Source: Rhodovulum visakhapatnamense (GTDB lineage Bacteria; Pseudomonadota; Alphaproteobacteria; Rhodobacterales; Rhodobacteraceae). From it: a stretch of 64,000 nucleotides of DNA. Location of the stretch: the NCBI RefSeq assembly GCF_004365965.1, contig NZ_SOEB01000005.1, positions 1 through 64,000 of the forward strand, read 5' to 3'. Below, one piece after another: positions 6,204 to 13,066 of this stretch (positions are counted from its first letter, which is position 1; the number at the start of each line of letters is the position of its first letter). The position numbers and the translations under genes are program-made. The notes beneath the pieces were generated by a model. It was not told where the DNA came from, made no database searches, and saw only the letters and a list, made by a program, of their open reading frames with translations.

Positions 6204-6533
6204 ATGGACGAGAATGAGACCTTTCGCAGCAACCTGCTGACCGCCTTGCGGGAGTCCGGGATGACCGAAGCCGAACTGTCGCGAAGGGCTGGCCTCAACC
6301 GCCGCGCCGTAACCGACATAAAGGAATGTCGCGTCGTTAGCCCGAAGCTCTCAACCGTCTTTGCTCTCAGCGCCGCTTTGGGACGGGATCCCGGGGAGAT
6401 GATGGGCTTGGGGCGTCGCCCGCAGCTTCGTGAGAGTCTGACATCTCTTCTCTCTGAATACGACGAAGATGCTCAAGCGCAGCTAGAAACCGCGATTCGC
6501 TCGTTTCCCGTCGCGCCCGGCGCAAAGCAATAA
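6204..6533 (+). CDS. CI-type phage repressor (XRE-family HTH, short form)
   Basis: 109 residues with an XRE helix-turn-helix at about residues 20-45 (MTEAELSRRAGLNRRAVTDI). A segment typical of prophage repressors follows (LSTVFALSAALGRDPGEMMG), then a charged C-terminal helix. There is no S24 peptidase domain, so RecA-stimulated self-cleavage is not available and induction must work differently. ATG 6204 is used because the HTH domain starts there; the frame extends upstream across the operators. The gene lies between operators O1/O2 and O3-O5, and probably binds all of them. Confidence 0.75.
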   Translation: MDENETFRSNLLTALRESGMTEAELSRRAGLNRRAVTDIKECRVVSPKLSTVFALSAALGRDPGEMMGLGRRPQLRESLTSLLSEYDEDAQAQLETAIRSFPVAPGAKQ

Positions 6534-6552
6534 GCGCCGCCACCTCCTGAAG

Positions 6553-6568
6553 GTGTGAAAATTCACTC
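6553..6568. promoter_or_regulatory. Operator O3
   Basis: GTGTGAAAATTCACTC, a near-perfect copy of the prophage operator with one mismatch between its half-sites, 20 bp after the repressor stop codon. Confidence 0.6.
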
Positions 6569-6618
6569 TCGCAACCCGACATCCTAGGGATGCTGGAACA
6601 TTTGTGAACGCCTGACAA

Positions 6619-6634
6619 GCGTGAAATTTCACAC
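6619..6634. promoter_or_regulatory. Operator O4
   Basis: GCGTGAAATTTCACAC with a perfect 12-bp palindromic core. It also falls in a 17-bp spacer between CTGACA (6612-6617) and TGTTTC (6635-6640), a weaker promoter-like pair reading rightward. Centre 30 bp from O5. Confidence 0.6.
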
Positions 6635-6642
6635 TGTTTCCG

Positions 6643-6671
6643 TTGCCGATGTGATTTTTCACACCCATACT
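6643..6671 (+). promoter_or_regulatory. Rightward early promoter with operator O5 in its spacer
   Basis: -35 TTGCCG (6643-6648), 17-bp spacer, -10 CATACT (6666-6671). The spacer contains TGTGATTTTTCACA (O5, 6650-6663), the same design as the cro promoter. It drives the gene at 6703 and presumably the + strand operon through to the integrase. Confidence 0.7.
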
Positions 6672-6702
6672 CCCCCTCACCACAATCGGAAAGGGGAGAC
6701 CC

Positions 6703-6990
6703 ATGAAGACCATCCTGACCACCGCCGCCCTGGCCCTGCTGGCCGCGCCTGCGCTCGCCGCCGTCAATGCCACCGAGGATCTGTCGGCGATCCGGCAGCC
6801 CTCGGCCGATGGCGCGGACTGCTTCGCCGCCATCGCGGGCACCAACGCCTTTCAGCGCACCCACGCCCCGGGCTGCATCTATTACCGCGCCCCCACCGGC
6901 ACCGACCCGAAGGAGGTCGAGGCCGCCGATCCCGAGCCCGCCGATCCGGGCGAGACCGAGGGCGACGATAGCGAGAACGCCGGTCTCTGA
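6703..6990 (+). CDS. Small exported prophage protein
   Basis: 95 residues. A classical signal peptide (MKTILTTAALALLAAPALAA, cleavage after ALA) precedes a mature part of about 75 residues. The mature part has two cysteines that could form a disulfide and ends in an acidic low-complexity tail rich in Glu, Asp and Pro. GGGGAG precedes the ATG. It is the first gene of the operator-controlled rightward operon. A periplasmic protein at this place could act in superinfection exclusion or host modification, but nothing in the sequence proves it. Confidence 0.6.
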   Translation: MKTILTTAALALLAAPALAAVNATEDLSAIRQPSADGADCFAAIAGTNAFQRTHAPGCIYYRAPTGTDPKEVEAADPEPADPGETEGDDSENAGL

Positions 6991-7046
6991 GCATCGGTGC
7001 GGGCCGCGCGTCGGCCCTCATCCCATGCCCAGACCCGGAGGACCCC

Positions 7047-7199
7047 ATGCCCCGCATGCCCAAAATCCCCGACCTTCCCGCAACCTACGGCTTCGGCACC
7101 TGGCGCGACGCGCTGCTGGGCGCCCTGATCGGCGCGCTCTTCGTCGGCTCGGCCTGGGGCGGCCTCACGCTGGCCGAAATCGCCCACGGAAGTCTCTGA
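7047..7199 (+). CDS. Small membrane protein, 50 residues
   Basis: Begins MPRMPKIPDLPATYGFGTW and has one hydrophobic helix (about residues 24-42, ALLGALIGALFVGSAWGG). ATG 7047 follows CGGAGGACC at good spacing. The stop overlaps the next start (TGATG), which supports real translation. Function unknown. Confidence 0.55.
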   Translation: MPRMPKIPDLPATYGFGTWRDALLGALIGALFVGSAWGGLTLAEIAHGSL

Positions 7200-7453
7200 T
7201 GGGCACGATCCTCGCCATCGCCCCGGAACTGGCCGATTTCGTCGCCGAATGGCGGTCCGCCGCCCCCGAGGTGCAACTGGCCGCGATCCGCGGCGCGCTG
7301 CGCCGCCGGGGCATCGCCCAGCCCGCGCCCGACGATCCCGCACGGGCAGGATACGAGATCCAGCTCTTCGGCCTCGCCGCCCTCGGTCGGGACGAGGCCG
7401 ACGCCGCCCGCACCTGGATGGACGCGGCCGCCCGCCGCTGCCCCTTCGCCTGA
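7199..7453 (+). CDS. Prophage protein of unknown function, 84 residues
   Basis: Helical, Ala-rich protein beginning MGTILAIAPELADFVAEW. It starts in a TGATG overlap with the upstream membrane peptide, so the two are translationally coupled. No motif was recognised. Codon use is like the neighbouring phage genes. Confidence 0.5.
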   Translation: MGTILAIAPELADFVAEWRSAAPEVQLAAIRGALRRRGIAQPAPDDPARAGYEIQLFGLAALGRDEADAARTWMDAAARRCPFA

Positions 7454-7471
7454 AACCGCAAGGAACACCTC

Positions 7472-7783
7472 ATGTCCGACGACATCACCGCCACCGACCA
7501 GCCGCGAGACCCGGCGGGCCGGGCCCCCGAACCGGACTGGATCCTGAAATTCTCGATCAAGGGAGGCGATATCGTCGAATGGATCGCGGCGAAATCGGCC
7601 GTCTTCGGCGCGCTGGAAGAGCTGAAGACGCAAGACCGCGCAACCGGCCCGTTGAGCTGGTTCTTCCTCCCCATGGGGGCGATCAACATGGGCGAGGTTC
7701 TGTTCGTCACGATCCGCCCGCGCCCGCCCGAGCCCCAGCCCGAACCCGAGCCCGCGCGGCGAGCGCGCTTCAGCCTGGTTTGA
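7472..7783 (+). CDS. Prophage protein of unknown function, 103 residues
   Basis: Begins MSDDITATDQPRDPAG and has a central beta/alpha-like segment (DWILKFSIKGGDIVEWIAAK), then SWFFLPMGAINMGEVLFVTI and a Pro/Glu-rich tail. AAGGA precedes the ATG. Lies in the early operon upstream of the methyltransferase-like gene. No recognised family. Confidence 0.5.
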   Translation: MSDDITATDQPRDPAGRAPEPDWILKFSIKGGDIVEWIAAKSAVFGALEELKTQDRATGPLSWFFLPMGAINMGEVLFVTIRPRPPEPQPEPEPARRARFSLV

Positions 7784-7788
7784 GCCGA

Positions 7789-8505
7789 ATGTCGGCCCCC
7801 CTCCGCATCCTGATCGGCTGCGAGACCTCGGGCGTGATGCGCCGGGCCTTCGCCGCGCGTGGGCACGATGTCTGGTCCTGCGATCTGCTGCCCGCAGAGG
7901 ACGCCACCAACCGCCACATGATCTGCGATATCCGCGACGTGCTGGATCTGGGCTGGGATCTGCTCGCGGTGATGCATCCTCCCTGCACCCGGCTCTGCAA
8001 TTCGGGCGTGCGCTGGCTGCATGTGCCGCCGACCAACGCCCCGGCCGAGGCGCGTCCGGACGAGCGCGCCGCCTGGCCCGACCTGCCCGAAGAGGCCCGC
8101 CGCGCCATCATGTGGCGGCTGCTCGACGAGGGGGCGGCGCTCTTCTCGGCCTGCTGGCGGGCGCCGATCCCGCGCGTCGCGGTCGAGAACCCGGTGATGC
8201 ACCCGCATGGCCGCGCCCGCCTGCCCCGCGATCTGCCGAAACCGCAGATCGTCCAGCCCTGGTGGTTCGGCGAGCCCTTCTTCAAGGCCACAGGGCTCTA
8301 TCTGCGCGGCCTCTCGCCCCTGAGCGCCACCGACGACCGCCTGACCCCGCCCGCGCCCGGCACCGAGGCGCACAAGCGCTGGAGCGCGGTCCACCGGGCC
8401 TCGCCCGGCCCCGACCGCTGGAAGAGCCGCAGCCGCACCTTCGAGGGCCTCGCCGCCGCTGCGGCCAGCCAATGGGGCGGCGACGCAAGACAGGAGGCCG
8501 CGTGA
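7789..8505 (+). CDS. Phage DNA cytosine-methyltransferase-like protein
   Basis: 238 residues. N-terminal RILIGCETSG reads as the SAM-binding motif I of C5-cytosine methyltransferases. HPPCTRLC (catalytic Cys 66) matches motif IV, and VAVENPVM matches motif VI (ENP rather than ENV). It is shorter than ordinary Dcm-like enzymes and seems to lack a long target-recognition domain. No restriction gene is adjacent, so it is an orphan, probably protecting phage DNA or marking it. ATG 7789 is the first start after the upstream TGA; the open frame continues upstream without a ribosome site. Confidence 0.65.
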   Translation: MSAPLRILIGCETSGVMRRAFAARGHDVWSCDLLPAEDATNRHMICDIRDVLDLGWDLLAVMHPPCTRLCNSGVRWLHVPPTNAPAEARPDERAAWPDLPEEARRAIMWRLLDEGAALFSACWRAPIPRVAVENPVMHPHGRARLPRDLPKPQIVQPWWFGEPFFKATGLYLRGLSPLSATDDRLTPPAPGTEAHKRWSAVHRASPGPDRWKSRSRTFEGLAAAAASQWGGDARQEAA

Positions 8506-8726
8506 TGCCGCAAACCACCCCCGACCGGATCGAGGAAATCGAGAGCCTCGCCCGGCACAATTGCGACGAGCTGGCGGGCCTGACCGCCGAACTCGCCGAG
8601 TTGCAGGCCCGCGTCGATAAGCTGGAAGGCCGGACGGCCGAGGTACCGCCCTGTCCGACCTGCCCGCGATGCGGAGGGATTGGCGCGATCAGCAGGGAGG
8701 GTGGGACCGATGGCGATCACGCGTGA
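8505..8726 (+). CDS. Small prophage protein with coiled coil and zinc-ribbon tail
   Basis: 73 residues. A predicted coiled coil (about residues 8-45, LAGLTAELAELQARVDKLEG) is followed by CPTCPRCGG, two close CxxC-like pairs near residue 55. It starts in a TGATG overlap with the methyltransferase gene and has GGAGGCC upstream; it overlaps the next gene by 17 bp. Function unknown. Confidence 0.5.
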   Translation: MPQTTPDRIEEIESLARHNCDELAGLTAELAELQARVDKLEGRTAEVPPCPTCPRCGGIGAISREGGTDGDHA

Positions 8727-8943
8727 TTTCGCGCCCCGCCTGATGCCAGCCCCGCAGGCGGCGCACTATCTTGGGGTCTCGGAAAGCACCTTGCGCAAGT
8801 TGGGCATTCAAACCCTGCCGCTTCGTGGCAAACGCCTCTATGATCGCTTCGACCTCGATGCCTTTGCGGACAACCTGGAGCGGGGCGAGGAATCGGACAG
8901 GGAGGAAGGGGCGTGCGACCGAGCCTTCGGCGTGGCGTCGTGA
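8710..8943 (+). CDS. AlpA/MerR-type excisionase-like protein
   Basis: 77 residues. The central part (MPAPQAAHYLGVSESTLRKL, then LRGKRLYDRFDLDAF) is a winged HTH of the helix_turn_helix_17/AlpA kind used by phage excisionases. ATG 8710 is preceded by AGGGAGG; the frame opens 10 codons earlier without support. It overlaps the 5' end of the integrase gene, the usual xis-int order, so its likely job is to control the direction of recombination. Confidence 0.7.
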   Translation: MAITRDFAPRLMPAPQAAHYLGVSESTLRKLGIQTLPLRGKRLYDRFDLDAFADNLERGEESDREEGACDRAFGVAS

Positions 8944-10010
8944 GCTTGACCGGCATCTTCGTGGTCCGGCGCAGAGGCAAGGTCTACACCTATTACCGCA
9001 CCAAGGGGCAGCCGCTGGTGCCGCTGCCCAACCTGCCGCACGACCACCCGGACTTCCTGACAGCATACGCCGAGGCCAGACGGGCCGCACCGAAGCAGAA
9101 AGGGAGACCCGCCGGAACGGTCGGCGCGCTGGCCGAAGCCGCGATGCGCTCCGATGCCTTCAAGGCCCTGAGCGATGTCTACCGGGCCACCCTGCATCGG
9201 CACTTCGACACCATCACCAAAACGGCTGGCGACGCGCCAGCCAAAGGGCTGCGCCCCAAACACGTCCAGAAGAACGTGATCGAAGCGGCAAGCCCGGTCG
9301 ACAGGCTGAAAGCGTGGCGATTCCTTGCTGGCCATGGCATGGCCGCGGCGCTGCTCGATCTCGATCCCACCGTCGGTGTCCGCGCGCCAAAGAGGCGCAA
9401 GACCACCGGTCACCCGCCATGGACGCCGGATGAAGTCGATGCGTACCGCGAACGCTGGCCGGTCGGCACGGTGCCGCGCCTGGCATTCGAGTTGATGCAC
9501 TGGACGGGGGCCCGGCTTTCCGATGCCGTGCACCTCGGACCGGGCATGGTGGATCGCGGCGGCGTCCTGACCTTTCGTCAGTCCAAGACGCGCGATCCGG
9601 CCTACATCCCCTGGACCTGCCCCCTGCCCGCATGGGCCGCGAAGCTGGCCGAGGATCGGGAGAAGATGCACAGAGCCATCGAGGCGGCCTCTGGCGGCCA
9701 CATGACCTATCTGGCGACCGCGCATGGCCAGACGCGCTCCTCAAAGGCGCTGGGAACGCTGATCCGGGAATCGGCCCGCATGGCCGGAATCGAGAAAAGC
9801 GCCCACGGGCTGCGAAAGGCGCGGGCCGTGGCCCTGGCCGAGGCGGGCGCGACGACCCACCAGATCGCGGCCTGGACCGGGCATGTATCGCTCAAGGAAG
9901 TCGAGCATTACACGCGGGCGACTCAGCGTCGGGCAGCGGTCGTGGGAATAGAACAGGAACAGAACGTTGCAAACACTTCCGCGCAAAGTGAAAAACGCGG
10001 GGAAAAGTGA
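8913..10010 (+). CDS. Phage tyrosine integrase
   Basis: 365 residues. All catalytic residues of the tyrosine recombinase family are visible: R201 (GARLSD), K225 (QSKTRD), H298 and R301 (HGLR), H324 (WTGH) and the nucleophile Y333 (EHYTRA). An N-terminal arm-binding-like region (VYTYYRTKGQP) and a core-binding domain precede them. GTG 8913 follows AGGGAGGAAGG; another GTG near 8940 overlaps the upstream stop. It ends 28 bp from the 3' end of a tRNA-Arg gene, so the tRNA is the attachment site. Confidence 0.95.
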   Translation: MRPSLRRGVVSLTGIFVVRRRGKVYTYYRTKGQPLVPLPNLPHDHPDFLTAYAEARRAAPKQKGRPAGTVGALAEAAMRSDAFKALSDVYRATLHRHFDTITKTAGDAPAKGLRPKHVQKNVIEAASPVDRLKAWRFLAGHGMAAALLDLDPTVGVRAPKRRKTTGHPPWTPDEVDAYRERWPVGTVPRLAFELMHWTGARLSDAVHLGPGMVDRGGVLTFRQSKTRDPAYIPWTCPLPAWAAKLAEDREKMHRAIEAASGGHMTYLATAHGQTRSSKALGTLIRESARMAGIEKSAHGLRKARAVALAEAGATTHQIAAWTGHVSLKEVEHYTRATQRRAAVVGIEQEQNVANTSAQSEKRGEK

Positions 10011-10017
10011 AGCAATT

Positions 10018-10103
10018 TCAGTTGGATAAGTTTGAATTGGCGCGCTGGGGAGGATTCGAACCCCCGACCCCTTGATTCGTAGTCAAGTACTCTATCCAAC
10101 TGA
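10018..10103. other. Probable att region (phage/host junction in tRNA-Arg)
   Basis: The prophage abuts the 3' end of tRNA-Arg. TCAGTTGGATA (10018-10028) outside the tRNA recurs inverted as TATCCAACTGA (10093-10103) inside the D-arm, an 11-bp inverted repeat 64 bp apart. The crossover core is probably within the 3' half of the tRNA. The partner att site is beyond the left edge. Confidence 0.55.
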
Positions 10104-10114
10104 GCTACCAGCGC
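10038..10114 (-). tRNA. tRNA-Arg (anticodon ACG)
   Basis: Read on the - strand: acceptor GCGCTGG pairs with CCAGCGC, D-arm with AGCTCAGTTGGATAGAG, anticodon stem CTTGA/TCAAG with loop CTACGAA (anticodon ACG at 10078-10080), T-arm GGGGG-TTCGAAT-CCTCC, discriminator G and an encoded CCA. A34 is expected to be deaminated to inosine to read CGN codons. The 3' end is the prophage attachment site, and it is intact. Confidence 0.97.
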
Positions 10115-10206
10115 GTGGGAGGCTCATGTAACGCCGTTCGGAGAGGGGTGCAAGGGCCAAACCGACCGGAAGAGCGCAGTTTTTTTCGCGGGCGGCCTTC
10201 AGGGCT

Positions 10207-11622
10207 TCAGCCGGGCAGATCGCCCTCGCCCGGCAAGGCCGCCGCGGCCTTCGGCAGACGGATCTCGAAGGCGGTGCCGGAGGCGTCGCTGCGGCGAAGC
10301 TCCAGCGCGCCGCCATGGCCGCGAACCAGTTCCATCGCGATCGCAAGGCCTAGGCCGGTGCCGTCCTTGCGGGTGCCGCCGTGGAAGGGCTGGAACAGAT
10401 GCTCGCGCGCCTTGGGCGGCAGGCCCGGGCCGGTATCGGTGACCTTGATGATCCAGTCTTCCTCGGTCTCTTCGGCGCGGATGCCGATCTCTCCGGGCTT
10501 GCCGGAGGCCACGATGGCCTGGCGGGCGTTGCGGACCAGATTGGTCAGCACCCGCAGCAGCTGCTCGACATCGGCGCGCAGCGTCAGACCGGCCGGCACG
10601 TCCTCGGAAAAGCTGATGTCATAGTCGCCCGCCGCCAGCCGCTCGCCGTCGACGACCTCGTTGACGATGGGCGCCAGCGCCAGCCGTTCGAGCCGCGGCG
10701 GCGGCTCCTGCGCCCGGCCGAAGGCCAGCGTCGCCTCGCACAGATGCACCGCGCGGCTGATCGCGCCGACGATCTTGGGGGCAGCGCGCTTGACCGCCGG
10801 ATCGTCGCTAAGCTCCATCCGGTCGGCGAAAAGCTGGGCCGTGGTCAGGATGTTGCGCAGATCGTGGCTGATCTTGGCGACGGCCGCGCCCAGCTGCGCC
10901 AGCCGATCCTTCTGGCGCAGCGCGCCGGTCAGCTCTTCCTGCAAGGCCCGCAGCGCGGTCTCGGCCTCGTTCAGCTCGCGCACCCGGGCCGAGGGGACGA
11001 TGATCCGCCGGTTGTCCTCGGGGGCCTCGGCATAGACCAGCATCGCCCGCACCACGCGCCGGATCGGCACCACCAGCAACCGCCGCGCCGCCAGGAACAG
11101 CAGCAGCGCCGACAGCACCGAGATCACCGCCGACAGGACCAGGATCCTGAGACCGTAGTCGATCATCGCCTTGCGCAGCTCGGCGGTGCTCATCGTGACC
11201 TCGATCAGCAGGCCCGCGCGCTGGACCGGCTGCCCGATCACCCGGATCACCCGGGTCTTGGGGTCGACCAGCCGGATCAGCGCATCGGGGATAAGATCGA
11301 ACACGCCCGCCTCGCGCAGATCGAAGCTGCGGTAGACCGGTTCGGGAATCGGCGAGGACAGGACCAGTTCGCGCGCCTGGTCGCGGCGCAGCACGATGTT
11401 GTAGACGCCCGCATTCTGCAACAGTTCGCGTTCAAGCTCGTCGCCGATCATGCCGTCGCTGGCCAGAAGCGCGAGCGAGGCAATCTGCGACCGTTCCAGC
11501 CGCGCCAAAAGGAAATCGACGCGAAACCGGGCGACCGACGGCACGAAAATCAGGACCTCGGCCAGCATGACGAAGACAATCGTCAAAAGCAGGAAGCGTC
11601 CCGACAGGGAATTGAGAAACAT
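10207..11622 (-). CDS. Membrane sensor histidine kinase
   Basis: 471 residues. TM1 at about 10-30, a periplasmic sensor region of about 125 residues, TM2 at about 158-178, and a HAMP-like linker. The phospho-acceptor is H253 in KISHDLRN, the N box is NLVRNARQA (361-369), G1 is DTGPG (396-400) and G2 GTGLGL (421-426). No receiver domain and no adjacent response regulator gene, so it is an orphan kinase or has a distant partner. The ATG follows CGAGGCAC. It lies 27 bp after the FAD oxidoreductase gene and may share its transcript. The signal sensed is unknown. Confidence 0.85.
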   Translation of the reverse strand: MFLNSLSGRFLLLTIVFVMLAEVLIFVPSVARFRVDFLLARLERSQIASLALLASDGMIGDELERELLQNAGVYNIVLRRDQARELVLSSPIPEPVYRSFDLREAGVFDLIPDALIRLVDPKTRVIRVIGQPVQRAGLLIEVTMSTAELRKAMIDYGLRILVLSAVISVLSALLLFLAARRLLVVPIRRVVRAMLVYAEAPEDNRRIIVPSARVRELNEAETALRALQEELTGALRQKDRLAQLGAAVAKISHDLRNILTTAQLFADRMELSDDPAVKRAAPKIVGAISRAVHLCEATLAFGRAQEPPPRLERLALAPIVNEVVDGERLAAGDYDISFSEDVPAGLTLRADVEQLLRVLTNLVRNARQAIVASGKPGEIGIRAEETEEDWIIKVTDTGPGLPPKAREHLFQPFHGGTRKDGTGLGLAIAMELVRGHGGALELRRSDASGTAFEIRLPKAAAALPGEGDLPG

Positions 11623-11649
11623 GTGCCTCGCCCTCGCCCCGGCAGGGCG

Positions 11650-13062
11650 TCAGGGCAGCAGGCGCTGAATCGCCCTCACCCCCCGCTTGACCCAGGGATT
11701 CTCGAACAGTTTTGGGGAAAAATAGGCACCCGCCGCCCGCTTGTTAAGCTCGCCCAGTGTCGGATAGGGCGCAACCATGCCGGCGATGGCGGTCATCCGC
11801 TGACCGCTGGCGATGGCAAGAGCCCAGGGAGCGACCAGTTCGCCGGCCTCGGCGCCGACCAGAGTCGCCCCCAGAGGACGGCCGCGATGGACCACGACCT
11901 TGACGAATCCCTGCCTGCGGCCGCTGGCCACGGCGCGGTCATTCCCGGCGTAATCGGCCCGCACCACATCGATCGCGGCGCCATGGGCGGCGCGGGCCTC
12001 GGCCTCGGTCGGGCCGATCTGCGCCAGTTCGGGGTCGCAATAGGTGACGCGCGGGATGTGGTCGGTCCGGGCCCGGGCGGGCAGCCCGAACAGGATCGGC
12101 CGGATCACGACGCCCGCATGATAGCCCGCCAGATGGGTGAACTGACCCTGCCCGGCGGCATCGCCGATGGCATAGATCCGGCGGTTGGTGCTGCGCAGGC
12201 CGGAATCGACCCTAACCCCATGGGCATCGGTCTCGACCCCGGCCGCGCGCAGGTTCAGCCTGTCGAGCGCCGGACGGCGACCCGCCGCGACCAGCAGATG
12301 GCTGCCCTCGATGGGGCCTGCGTCGGTTTGCGCCGAGATCGCCCCAGCCTGCCCCGTGACGCGCCGCAGTTCGGTGCCTTCGAGGATCTCGGCGCCCTCG
12401 GCGCGGAGCCGGTCCAGAACCAGCGCCACGGCCTCGGGATCTTCCCGGCCAAGCGCCCGGCGTCCCTCGATCACCGTCACCGGCACGCCAAGCCGGGCAT
12501 GGGCCTGGGCCATCTCGATGCCGATCGGCCCGCCGCCCAGAATCAACAGCCGCTCCGGGCGTTCCGTGAGATCGAACAGGGTCTCGTTGGTCAGGAAAGG
12601 CACCTCATCGAGCCCCAGGATCGGCGGGATCGAGGGGCGCGAGCCGGTGGCGATGACGAAGCGGCGGGCGCGGATCGTCTCGCCGCCCGCCTCGAGCTCG
12701 CGCGGGGACCGGAACCGGGCCCAGCCGCGGATCACGCGCACCCCGAGCCCCTCGAACCGCTCGACGCTGTCATGGGGCGCGATTGCGTCAATTGCGGAAC
12801 GAACGTGGGCCATCACCGCGGCATGGTCGATCCGGGGCGCGGCCCCGGCGATGCCGCAGCCGCCCGCCCGCATCGCCTGGGCCTGGGCCGCCGCAGCGAT
12901 CAGGGCCTTGGACGGCACGCAGCCATAGTTCAGGCAGTCGCCACCCATCTTGTGGCCTTCGATCAGCACCACGCGGGCGCCCATCTGCACCGCGCCCGCA
13001 GCCAGCGACAGCCCGGCGGACCCCGCCCCGATGATGCAAAGATCGGTCTTCGTCGGTGCCAT
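11650..13062 (-). CDS. FAD-dependent pyridine nucleotide-disulfide oxidoreductase (mercuric reductase-like)
   Basis: 470 residues of the lipoamide dehydrogenase/mercuric reductase family. FAD-binding GAGSAG at 12-17, the redox-active pair C43/C48 in GGDCLNYGCVPSK, NAD(P)H-binding GGGPIGIE in the middle, FAD-binding AIGDAAG, and a dimerisation domain. In place of the catalytic HPxPT-type element it has APYPT, so the usual His base is missing and a Tyr stands there. ATG 13062 agrees with the family start. It lies 4 bp after the TVP38 gene; this pair occurs together, sometimes fused, in many bacteria (known). Physiological substrate uncertain. Confidence 0.85.
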   Translation of the reverse strand: MAPTKTDLCIIGAGSAGLSLAAGAVQMGARVVLIEGHKMGGDCLNYGCVPSKALIAAAAQAQAMRAGGCGIAGAAPRIDHAAVMAHVRSAIDAIAPHDSVERFEGLGVRVIRGWARFRSPRELEAGGETIRARRFVIATGSRPSIPPILGLDEVPFLTNETLFDLTERPERLLILGGGPIGIEMAQAHARLGVPVTVIEGRRALGREDPEAVALVLDRLRAEGAEILEGTELRRVTGQAGAISAQTDAGPIEGSHLLVAAGRRPALDRLNLRAAGVETDAHGVRVDSGLRSTNRRIYAIGDAAGQGQFTHLAGYHAGVVIRPILFGLPARARTDHIPRVTYCDPELAQIGPTEAEARAAHGAAIDVVRADYAGNDRAVASGRRQGFVKVVVHRGRPLGATLVGAEAGELVAPWALAIASGQRMTAIAGMVAPYPTLGELNKRAAGAYFSPKLFENPWVKRGVRAIQRLLP

Positions 13063-13066
13063 GGGC

